This document shows positions 1-6,329 of a DNA stretch of 6,329 nucleotides, piece by piece. The stretch is from Flavobacteriaceae bacterium (lineage in GTDB: Bacteria; Bacteroidota; Bacteroidia; Flavobacteriales; Flavobacteriaceae), in the NCBI GenBank assembly GCA_002714815.1, contig PAYI01000047.1:1-6329 (forward strand), read 5' to 3'. The notes under the pieces were generated by a model. The model was not told where the DNA came from, searched no databases, and saw only the letters and a program-made list of their open reading frames with translations. The translations under genes were made by a program, and so were the position numbers. How positions within the stretch are numbered: the stretch's first letter is position 1; every line of letters begins with the position of its first letter.

Positions 1-2512
1 AGGGTTTCGCAGACCAGATAATCATTCCCTCAAATTCTGCTGCACCGGGATATCTTAGGTTCCATGTATATGTATTTAAACCTTTTTTCATGGTAAGTTT
101 TTTATTTTTAGGACCAAACCATGAATTATCCTCTTCTTCAGTATTATCTTCAAGAACACCATCTTTTTCTAATACTATTCTACCCTTAACATCAATTATT
201 TTGAGAGATAACTTATTTGGTATTGATGGAAGAAAGAATTTTATTTCAGCATTTTGAACTCTTCTAGTAGCATAATAAGTTTCGAATAGATAAGGCCTTT
301 TAGGATCTATTTTAATCATTTCTCTAATTGGAGAGATATCATCTAGAACATAAACTGATCTTCCATGGGTTCCTATAACTAAGTCTTTTTCAGTCACTAT
401 TAAATCCGAAATTTGCGTATCAGGAAGGTTAAGACTTAAAGATTCCCAATTTTTGCCATCATCATATGAGACCCAAACATGATGTTCCCCTCCAGCGAAA
501 AGAAGACCTGGTGTTTTGATGTCCTCTCTTATAACATGAAGGAAATCATCTGATCTAATACCATTAACAATTTTTTCCCAAGACTTACCATAGTCATTGG
601 TTTTCCATAAATAAGGTTTTCTATCGTCCATTTGATATCTTTTACCAGCTACATATATAGTTCCTGGTTTGTGAAGTGATTCTTCAATAATACTTATGCG
701 TGTGTCTTTTGGCATATCAGAAGGTGTAATGTTTTCCCATGTCTTACCATGATTCCTTGTGATATGGATTAAGCCATCATCCGAACCTGCCCAAATTGTA
801 TTTTCATCATGATTGGATGGAACCAATGCAAAAACTGTAGCGTAAATTTCAGGACCATTCATATCATTTGTGATTACTCCTCCTGTCTTTCCTAGTGTCT
901 TTGGATCTGCGTATGTTAAATCAGGACTAATCTTAGTCCAACTATATCCATCATCTTCAGAAACCCAAACATGTTGTGATGATGTATAAAGCTTAACAGG
1001 ATTAAGCGGTGAAAAGACGATAGGAAAAGTCCATTGCCATCTTTCTGGAAGAGCACTTGCTGGTTCACCAGAGAAAAATCTGGGATAAACTTGAATATCT
1101 CTATTAAACCCAGTTTTTCTGTCAAATTTGGTTAGTAAAGCACCTTGACTACCAGCATAAAACCAATCCAAATTTATTGGATGCTGAGCAATATAGCCTG
1201 ATTCTCCTCCGCCTACAGGATAATAATATTGCTTATGGGGCCCTCTTGCTTGTTTAAAATCCCAACCTTCAGAGGGAACGCACATTGTTGAATTATCTTG
1301 CTGAGCACCACAAACAAAATATGGAAAATCTTTAGTTACCATTATATGGTAAAGTTGTGAAGTAGGAAAATCTAGATCAGTCCAGGTTTCACCACCATTA
1401 ACTGATACGCAACCTCCTCCATCATTAGCATTTATCATACGATAGGGATTTTCAGGATCAATCCATAAATCATGATTATCTCCGTGTGGCACTTTAATTT
1501 TTTTGTCAAAAGTTTTACCTCCATCAGTTGATTTATAAAAACCTGTGTTGAGGGCATAAACTGTATTTTCATCTTTTGGATCAGCATAAATTCTACTATA
1601 ATAAAAGGCTCTTTGTCTTAATTTACGCTCATCATTTATTTTCTTCCAGGTTTTACCTGCATTTTCTGATGTATAAACACCTCCATTATCTGATTCGACA
1701 ATGGCCCAAAGCTTATTTGAATTTGCTCCAGAAACTGTAATCCCAATTTTTCCTACTGGTCTTTTTGCAAAGCCTGGATTTTCAGAAATATCCATCCAAG
1801 TTGATCCACCATCAGTAGACTTATATAGGCTGCATTCTTGACCACCACCTAACATTTTATATGGAGTCCGGTATACCTGCCAAAATGAAGTATATATGGT
1901 ATCAGGATTGTTTGGATCAAGAATTAAATCAATAGCCCCTGTTTTAGAACTTTTATATAATATTTTTTTCCAGTTTTTACCACCATCAATAGATTTAAAT
2001 AACCCTCTTTCTTTATTGTTGCCATACGGGTGACCCAAAGCAGCTACATAAACAATATTTGGATTTTTTGGATGTATTCTAATTTTAGAGATGGCTTGGG
2101 TATCTTCAAGTCCCATATGTGTCCATGTTTTACCTGCGTCTATAGATTTATAAACACCATCTCCTTGCATTATATTTCCCCTTAGTTCTGTTTCTCCCAT
2201 TCCAATAAACAAAATATCTGGATTCGAATTAGCAACAGCAATTGCACCAACAGAAGAACTATTTATTTGACCATCAGTTATTGGATTCCATGTAACACCT
2301 CCATCAGTAGTTTTCCAGAGCCCGCCACCTACAGCTCCAAAGAAGTATTCGTTTATTCTAGAAGAAGAGCCTGAAACAGCTAAAGATCTTCCTCCTCTAT
2401 CTGGACCAATATTTCTCCATTCCAAATTTTCAATTATATAATTATTTTGACAGTGGACATTAATGTTGAAAAATAGAATTGAGGATAAAGTAAATAATAG
2501 TAAATATTTCAT
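1..2512 (-). CDS. Secreted Asp-box (BNR) repeat / sortilin-VPS10-like beta-propeller protein, 3' end cut by window edge
   Basis: The frame opens at an ATG (complement of 2510-2512) and stays open for 837 codons to the left edge, so the C-terminus is missing. Residues 1-22 form a signal peptide (MKYLLLFTLSSILFF core, ending HCQ), so the protein is exported. The mature part begins with the family-typical W-R-N-I-G-P-x-R-G-G-R at about 32-42. Eleven Asp-box motifs (S/T-x-D/N-x-G-x-T/S/N-W/F) end at residues 75, 130, 181, 239, 289, 335, 377, 525, 592, 645 and 689, which indicates beta-propeller blades. Between boxes 7 and 8 lies a conserved segment with GAQQDNST (402-409) and WQWTFP (492-497). 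GTHGRSVYVLDD (714-725) closes the propeller region and is followed by an Ig/FnIII-like stretch ending near NLRYPGAAEFEGM. Relatives are annotated as VPS10-domain or BNR-repeat glycosyl hydrolases of roughly 1,000 residues (from memory), but no enzymatic activity can be claimed. A type IX secretion C-terminal domain is possible but would lie off the window. It sits 93 nt downstream of the DUF5916 gene on the same strand, possibly co-transcribed. Confidence 0.9.
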   Translation of the reverse strand, partial: MKYLLLFTLSSILFFNINVHCQNNYIIENLEWRNIGPDRGGRSLAVSGSSSRINEYFFGAVGGGLWKTTDGGVTWNPITDGQINSSSVGAIAVANSNPDILFIGMGETELRGNIMQGDGVYKSIDAGKTWTHMGLEDTQAISKIRIHPKNPNIVYVAALGHPYGNNKERGLFKSIDGGKNWKKILYKSSKTGAIDLILDPNNPDTIYTSFWQVYRTPYKMLGGGQECSLYKSTDGGSTWMDISENPGFAKRPVGKIGITVSGANSNKLWAIVESDNGGVYTSENAGKTWKKINDERKLRQRAFYYSRIYADPKDENTVYALNTGFYKSTDGGKTFDKKIKVPHGDNHDLWIDPENPYRMINANDGGGCVSVNGGETWTDLDFPTSQLYHIMVTKDFPYFVCGAQQDNSTMCVPSEGWDFKQARGPHKQYYYPVGGGESGYIAQHPINLDWFYAGSQGALLTKFDRKTGFNRDIQVYPRFFSGEPASALPERWQWTFPIVFSPLNPVKLYTSSQHVWVSEDDGYSWTKISPDLTYADPKTLGKTGGVITNDMNGPEIYATVFALVPSNHDENTIWAGSDDGLIHITRNHGKTWENITPSDMPKDTRISIIEESLHKPGTIYVAGKRYQMDDRKPYLWKTNDYGKSWEKIVNGIRSDDFLHVIREDIKTPGLLFAGGEHHVWVSYDDGKNWESLSLNLPDTQISDLIVTEKDLVIGTHGRSVYVLDDISPIREMIKIDPKRPYLFETYYATRRVQNAEIKFFLPSIPNKLSLKIIDVKGRIVLEKDGVLEDNTEEEDNSWFGPKNKKLTMKKGLNTYTWNLRYPGAAEFEGMIIWSAKP
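446..2314 (-). repeat. Array of eleven Asp-box (BNR) repeat units inside the propeller gene
   Basis: Eleven copies of the nine-residue Asp-box are encoded here, for example KTTDGGVTW, KSIDAGKTW, KSTDGGSTW, TSENAGKTW, ITRNHGKTW and VSYDDGKNW. Spacing between successive terminal aromatic residues is 55, 51, 58, 50, 46, 42, 148, 67, 53 and 44 residues. At the DNA level the copies are visible as recurring short stretches resembling ttttaccacc-atca-gattta on the plus strand, but they have diverged and are protein-level repeats, not recent duplications. Asp-boxes sit on turns between propeller strands and are structural, not catalytic, in known families. Confidence 0.85.
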
Positions 2513-2605
2513 AATGAATTTCTTAAGTTAAGTTTTGTAATAGTAAATTAAATAAATTAAATTCTAAGCCAATTAAATCTTAATCAAAAAGTGTTAATAA
2601 TTTAA

Positions 2606-4855
2606 CTAGATTCCAATTAGATATTGAAATTTTAAAAATAATTGTGTCTGGTCAACCCTAAATATTGAATATAAATCGTCATTAAACTCACTTAATGAAT
2701 TTTGATTACCACCAATATAAAAGACTGTTGATGGATTTGGATTCCATTGAATTAGAGGCTGAATAAAAAACCTATCAGAAAATGTATTGTACTCAGAAAC
2801 TATTCTTATGTTAAAGAAATTATTGAATTGATATCTAACAGAAAACCTAGATATTGATCCATTATAATAAAAATCATTACTTTCCAGATGCTTTAGTCTC
2901 GCATATCTAATTGAAGGGGAAATTCTTAATTTATTACTTAGTTGAATTAATGGGATTAAGTTAAAAGTTAGTTCCTTTCCTTTCTCAGGAATAGCTTCAT
3001 TAAAAGCCAACTCTCTTCCAATTGTCAAATTAAAATTAATTACAAAAGATTCACTAGGACTACTCTGAATTTTAAATCGATTACTTTCTAAATTCCTATA
3101 ATCACGTCCAAGAAAGTTTTTAAAAGCATCAAAATCAAACGTGTATTCAATTTCAGTATTAAAAAGTGTTTTTATACTAAAGATGCCATCAATACTGATT
3201 GTTTTAAGATAGTCTTCATAGGTATAAATAATATCAGCTTTTGTCCCAAAACTTAAAAATTGAAGCTCAGGTTTATTTGGAAATATTTGATATGTATGAT
3301 ACAAAGTAGCCCATCTCCTGTTATTTTTAACGACAAATCCTACGTCAGCTTGAAAATTTGGCGAAAAATCTCTGTAAGTTAAGTATGATCTCCATTTTTC
3401 AGTATTTCTGTATAGTTGAAAATAAAGAGATTTTCCATTAAAATTCTGATTATCTAATTTTACGGATCTTCCGAAAATAATATCATTTGAATCTATCCAG
3501 TCAGCATTTGGCTCCTTATTAAGATTTAAAAATAATTCATAGGTTAATCTTAAATTTTTTGTCAATAAAAACCACCCATCTGTTCCAAAAAGATTACCGT
3601 AGCCTCCGTCTTTATAATATCTGTTTGTGGATAATAAACCAAGTCTAGAATTTTTGCTCAAGAGCTTTTGATATCTTAATACATTTACAAACGATTCCTC
3701 TCCCTTTCCTAAGTAAGACTTATCTTCTCCAGCAATTTGATAAATTGAATTTTGATCTAATGCTGTCAGAAAAAATAAACGTTCTTTTTTACCTTGACTA
3801 ATAAGCTTTGTGGATATCAAGGGATTATTTATTGATCTAGAATAAAATGCACCACTTATGTATTGAACTATATCAGTACCTCTGTTAAAATATGGTCTTC
3901 TTTCAGGATATTCTAAAGCGACTGCAGAGTTTACATCGATTTGTGTAACATCAGCTTCAACTTGAGAAAAATCTGGATTTAAGGTGACTTCAAGGGTGCT
4001 GTTTTTGTTTAAATCAATATTCAATCCTAATCCTAAATTGGGCTTTAATTTTTCATATTTTAATTCATCTAAAATATCAGCTTTACTTCCTGTAACATTA
4101 CCTGCCAGATATGGTAATAATTCAACTCTTTTTTCAATTTTTATATCACTTAATATGAGCCGATCAGTTGTTTGACATATTTGACATGGCGCTGTTCTGT
4201 CGTAAACTTGGCTTCTTAGTTCTATCGGTATACCATCTCTGAATGTATTTCTTCTAAAATTAAAATTCCACTCTTGATTGTTACCGTTTGGGAAGGGTAA
4301 AGAAGAAAAAGGTATTTTAAATTCAACTTGGTACCCATTAGACACTATGCTTCCACTAGTTTCATGATCTACATTAAAATTTATATCATATCTGTCTTCA
4401 TCAGTAAGGGCATTTACAGCTCTAGCGTCTAGCTGACTTCCAAATGCATTTGATAGTAGAAGATAATTATTCCTACTATCTCCATAGGTGTCAAAAGCTA
4501 TAATAACAAAATCATCACTAATCATTCCTAAGTCATCTCTAGACCTTATTGAAGCTCTAATTTCTTTTGGATTTGCAATTGCATAAAAACCAACGTAAAG
4601 ATGAGTATCAGAATAAACAATATATACTTTAGTTTTTTCTTTTGGAATAATATTGTTTCCAGGATTTACTTCGTAATCAAGATCAACTTGTATTGCATTT
4701 TTCCATTCCTTTTCAGAAATTATACCATCAATAATAAATTCAGTTTCATTGTCTTTATTTGGCACATATCTATCTTGACAATAGGAGATTGAACCTAGCG
4801 CAAAAAAAAGTAAAGAATAAAAAGTACTTTTCAATTTGAATATAAAAATCCGCAA
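2606..4855 (-). CDS. DUF5916 protein with N-terminal CBM9-like domain, probable outer-membrane beta-barrel
   Basis: A complete frame of 749 residues ending in TAG. Residues 1-26 look like a signal peptide (basic R2, K7, K9; hydrophobic 12-24; SYC before Q27). Residues about 38-235 match the family-9 carbohydrate-binding-like (DOMON-like) fold: IIDGIISEKEW near 41-51, VYIVYSDTHLYVGFYA near 77-92 and DDFVIIAFDTYGD near 114-126. Residues 293-309 (NPDFSQVEADVTQIDVN) and 317-329 (PERRPYFNRGTDI) are the hallmark of DUF5916. The rest, about 340-749, alternates polar and hydrophobic/aromatic residues as in outer-membrane strands and ends in FLKFQYLIGI, a plausible beta-signal. The start codon is TTG (complement of 4853-4855). 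No in-frame ATG occurs until Met111, and an upstream in-frame stop lies at 4886-4888. A second TTG at 4832-4834 would give an equally good signal peptide starting MKSTFYSLLFF. The ligand and function are unknown; some relatives are labelled hydrolases without evidence I can confirm. A CxxC (Cys224, Cys227) lies at the domain junction. Confidence 0.88.
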   Translation of the reverse strand: MRIFIFKLKSTFYSLLFFALGSISYCQDRYVPNKDNETEFIIDGIISEKEWKNAIQVDLDYEVNPGNNIIPKEKTKVYIVYSDTHLYVGFYAIANPKEIRASIRSRDDLGMISDDFVIIAFDTYGDSRNNYLLLSNAFGSQLDARAVNALTDEDRYDINFNVDHETSGSIVSNGYQVEFKIPFSSLPFPNGNNQEWNFNFRRNTFRDGIPIELRSQVYDRTAPCQICQTTDRLILSDIKIEKRVELLPYLAGNVTGSKADILDELKYEKLKPNLGLGLNIDLNKNSTLEVTLNPDFSQVEADVTQIDVNSAVALEYPERRPYFNRGTDIVQYISGAFYSRSINNPLISTKLISQGKKERLFFLTALDQNSIYQIAGEDKSYLGKGEESFVNVLRYQKLLSKNSRLGLLSTNRYYKDGGYGNLFGTDGWFLLTKNLRLTYELFLNLNKEPNADWIDSNDIIFGRSVKLDNQNFNGKSLYFQLYRNTEKWRSYLTYRDFSPNFQADVGFVVKNNRRWATLYHTYQIFPNKPELQFLSFGTKADIIYTYEDYLKTISIDGIFSIKTLFNTEIEYTFDFDAFKNFLGRDYRNLESNRFKIQSSPSESFVINFNLTIGRELAFNEAIPEKGKELTFNLIPLIQLSNKLRISPSIRYARLKHLESNDFYYNGSISRFSVRYQFNNFFNIRIVSEYNTFSDRFFIQPLIQWNPNPSTVFYIGGNQNSLSEFNDDLYSIFRVDQTQLFLKFQYLIGI

Positions 4856-4966
4856 GTTAATGTAAAAACTTGGTAAGTAATTGTTTCAAATCTTTAAACC
4901 TCCATTTTAGATGATTGTATTTCGAAAATCCATTATCTTTACCTAACAAGTTGATTAAACTTCTCT
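4856..4966. promoter_or_regulatory. Divergent intergenic region between DUF5916 and GntP genes
   Basis: These 111 bases separate two divergent genes and must hold start signals for both. On the plus strand there is a candidate Bacteroidota-type promoter, annotated separately. On the minus strand I find no convincing promoter: the nearest resemblance is AAGATTTG just downstream of a GGAGG, without a matching TTG box upstream. The region has no strong inverted repeat that would suggest an operator or riboswitch. Confidence 0.6.
4915..4941 (+). promoter_or_regulatory. Candidate Bacteroidota sigma-A promoter for the GntP operon
   Basis: TATCTTTA at 4934-4941 matches seven of eight positions of the Bacteroidota -7 element TAnnTTTG, the last base being A. 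A TTG at 4915-4917 lies 16 bases upstream, slightly shorter than the usual spacing. Transcription would begin near 4947-4949, leaving about 20 bases of leader before the ATG at 4967. No purine-rich Shine-Dalgarno is visible ahead of that ATG, which is normal for this phylum. The call rests on consensus resemblance only. Confidence 0.4.
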
Positions 4967-6283
4967 ATGCCTTTAGTTATAGTATCCATTGGAATTTTAC
5001 TTTTATTTTTATTAATTGTTTTATTTCGACTTAATGCTTTTGTTGCTTTTATAATTGTTACTATAGGAATAGGTTTTGGTCAAGGGATGCCTCTAGATAC
5101 ATTAATTAGCTCAATTGAAAATGGAATTGGTAATACTCTGGGTTTTCTTGTAATGATATTAGGCCTTGGAGCAATGCTAGGAAAACTTGTAGCTGAAAGT
5201 GGAGCCGCTCAGCAAATAACTAATGGTTTGATACAAATTTTTGGTGTTCAAAACACCAAAATTGCAGTAATGTTAACAGGTTTTATTGTTGGAATTACAA
5301 TGTTTTACTCAGTTGGATTTGTAATTTTAGTACCCTTAGTTTTTACAGTAGCCTCTTCAACTGGACTCTCTTTAATTGGAGTTGGCTTACCTATGCTTGC
5401 TTCTCTTTCGGTCACTCATGGGTTTTTACCTCCACATCCAGCGCCGTCTGCGTTATCAGTAATGTTTGGTGCCGATCTTGGAAAAACACTTATTTTTGGA
5501 ATCTTGCTTGCAATACCAGCAATTTTAATTTCAGGCCCATTACTCACACGCTTTCTTCCTAAGGTAGAAGCTAAGCCTCTTAAAGAATTTATGGCCTCAA
5601 AAACTTTTGAAGCTTCTGAACTCCCAAGCTTAACTAACAGTTTATTTACAGCGTTATTACCTGTATTATTAATTGGTTTTGCAACTCTGATTTCAGGATT
5701 TTTCAAAGAAGGGGGTATCCTATTAAAATGGATTAATTTTATTGGAAATCCCGTGATCGCTTTACTATTGACACTTTTATTAGGTACTTATACATTGGGT
5801 ATTGCACGTAAGAAATCTATGGATGATGTAATGAAAATTTATGCTGAAGCAGTATCAGGAATTACAATGGTCTTACTTATAATTTCAGGTGCAGGAGCTC
5901 TTAAACAAATCTTAATTGATAGTGGAGTAAGTAATTACATTGGAGGATTACTTGAAATTACTTCATTATCTCCTTTACTATTAGGATGGATTATTGCAAC
6001 ATTAATTCGCTTTGCAGTTGGATCTGCTACCGTTGCAGGGCTAACAACTGCAGGAATTGTATCACCTTTAATACAAACAACATCTGTAAGTCCAGAACTT
6101 ATGGTATTAGCCATAGGCTCTGGAAGCTTAATGCTTTCCCATGTTAACGATAGTGGTTTTTGGCTCTTTAAAGAATACTTTAATTTAAATGTAAAAGAAA
6201 CTCTATCAACTTGGACCGTTATGGAAACTAGTATAGGAATTTCAGGACTTTTGGGTGTTTTAATTTTAAATCAATTTATCTAA
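4967..6283 (+). CDS. GntP-family permease (gluconate/hydroxy-acid:H+ symporter type)
   Basis: A complete 438-residue inner-membrane transporter, the same length as E. coli GntT (from memory). It starts at ATG 4967 with a hydrophobic segment directly at the N-terminus (about 3-20), and hydrophobic helices continue throughout, about a dozen in all. Family signatures are clear: THGFLPPHPAPSA at 150-162, the most conserved GntP loop; GADLGKTLIFG at 168-178; RFAVGSATVAG at 348-358; and SHVNDSGFWLFKEYFN at 391-406 followed by VKETLSTWTVMET at 409-421. The loop around 198-222 is the long polar, probably cytoplasmic, segment. Members move gluconate, idonate, fructuronate, glycerate or D-serine with protons across the inner membrane, and the sequence alone does not settle which. 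It is the first gene of a likely operon: another frame begins one base after its TAA stop. The family call is near certain; the substrate is unknown. Confidence 0.96.
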   Translation: MPLVIVSIGILLLFLLIVLFRLNAFVAFIIVTIGIGFGQGMPLDTLISSIENGIGNTLGFLVMILGLGAMLGKLVAESGAAQQITNGLIQIFGVQNTKIAVMLTGFIVGITMFYSVGFVILVPLVFTVASSTGLSLIGVGLPMLASLSVTHGFLPPHPAPSALSVMFGADLGKTLIFGILLAIPAILISGPLLTRFLPKVEAKPLKEFMASKTFEASELPSLTNSLFTALLPVLLIGFATLISGFFKEGGILLKWINFIGNPVIALLLTLLLGTYTLGIARKKSMDDVMKIYAEAVSGITMVLLIISGAGALKQILIDSGVSNYIGGLLEITSLSPLLLGWIIATLIRFAVGSATVAGLTTAGIVSPLIQTTSVSPELMVLAIGSGSLMLSHVNDSGFWLFKEYFNLNVKETLSTWTVMETSIGISGLLGVLILNQFI

Positions 6284-6284
6284 T

Positions 6285-6329
6285 ATGAGTAAACAATTGA
6301 AAACAAGAATAGAGAAAATGGGACTTGTA
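6285..6329 (+). CDS. Start of a downstream gene, product unrecognised (cut by window edge)
   Basis: An ATG at 6285, one base after the permease stop codon, opens a frame of exactly 15 codons to the right edge, reading MSKQLKTRIEKMGLV. The one-base spacing indicates translational coupling with the permease. The visible part is basic and polar with no signal peptide, so a cytoplasmic protein is likely. Genes next to GntP permeases often encode the enzyme that handles the imported compound (kinase, dehydrogenase, racemase, deaminase or deacylase), but fifteen residues do not allow a family call. Confidence 0.7.
   Translation, partial: MSKQLKTRIEKMGLV

Noticed and set aside
916..1125. A 69-residue minus-strand open frame
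   Set aside because: It lies in a different frame inside the long Asp-box propeller gene, on the same strand, and has no recognisable domain. The propeller frame is open across it and carries the family motifs.
1..2512. Lipoprotein signal at Cys21 of the Asp-box protein (NVHC)
   Set aside because: The residues before the cysteine do not fit a lipobox (His at -1, Asn at -3), and the Cys-Gln ending fits ordinary signal peptidase I cleavage seen in Bacteroidota.
2543..2572. Possible promoter for the Asp-box gene in the 93-nt gap: TTG (2570-2572) and TAATTTAC (2543-2550), 19 bases apart, minus strand
   Set aside because: The -7 element has two mismatches to TAnnTTTG, in a stretch so A+T-rich that such matches are expected by chance. 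Spacing is good, so it stays only a possibility.
2513..2605. Search for an intrinsic terminator between the DUF5916 and Asp-box genes
   Set aside because: No G+C-rich stem followed by a T-run is present. The small CTTAA-c-TTAAG palindrome near 2521-2532 is too short and A+T-rich to act as a terminator.
3984..4175. A 63-residue plus-strand open frame
   Set aside because: It is antisense to the DUF5916 hallmark region, which is strongly coding. The product is rich in Phe, Ser and Asn as expected of an A+T-rich shadow frame.
4601..4792. A 63-residue plus-strand open frame with hydrophobic residues
   Set aside because: It is antisense to the CBM9-like domain of the DUF5916 gene. Its Ile/Phe-rich content comes from reading A+T-rich antisense codons and shows no toxin or membrane-protein signature.
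5416..5706. A 96-residue minus-strand open frame
   Set aside because: It is antisense to the most conserved part of the GntP permease (HGFLPPHP loop and following helices) and has no family resemblance of its own.
1..6329. A defence island, CRISPR, retron, mobile element or other new system
   Set aside because: All but about 205 bases are occupied by four coding frames of known or transporter-type families. No repeat array, terminal inverted repeats, transposase, reverse transcriptase or structured RNA was seen on either strand.

Overview
The window is A+T-rich, roughly two-thirds by eye. Its protein families and codon use suggest a Bacteroidota chromosome, probably a marine flavobacterium-like organism. 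This rests on three things: a DUF5916 outer-membrane-type protein, a large Asp-box (BNR) / sortilin-VPS10-like secreted protein of the kind common in Bacteroidota, and signal peptides that end in Cys-Gln. The taxonomic call is an inference. There is no rRNA or other marker gene here.

Layout. Positions 1-2512 (minus strand) hold the first 837 residues of a secreted Asp-box propeller protein whose C-terminus lies beyond the left edge. I read its frame codon by codon from 2512 down to the edge and found no stop. It is easy to miss because it runs off the window. Positions 2606-4855 (minus) hold a complete DUF5916 protein with an N-terminal carbohydrate-binding-family-9-like domain and a C-terminal beta-barrel-like region. 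Its apparent start codon is TTG. The two genes are co-directional with a 93-nt A+T-rich gap, DUF5916 upstream. Positions 4856-4966 are a divergent intergenic region that drives the plus-strand genes to the right. Positions 4967-6283 (plus) hold a complete 438-residue GntP-family permease. One base after its stop, at 6285, another reading frame opens and runs off the right edge after 15 codons.

How the parts fit. The minus-strand pair encodes two exported proteins, one probably outer-membrane and one probably periplasmic, surface or secreted. Neither has a well-defined biochemical role in its family. The plus-strand pair looks like an inner-membrane uptake system for a small organic acid or hydroxy acid (gluconate-like), translationally coupled to a gene whose product would probably be a catabolic enzyme, but too little of it is visible to name. 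No sequence evidence links the two divergent units beyond their shared intergenic region.

I see no RNA genes, CRISPR arrays, insertion sequences, attachment sites or clear intrinsic terminators. No non-coding stretch exceeds about 110 bases. The region looks like ordinary chromosomal content, not a new defence or mobile system. The most useful second looks are the TTG start of the DUF5916 gene, the irregular Asp-box array, and the pairing of two exported proteins of unknown function.
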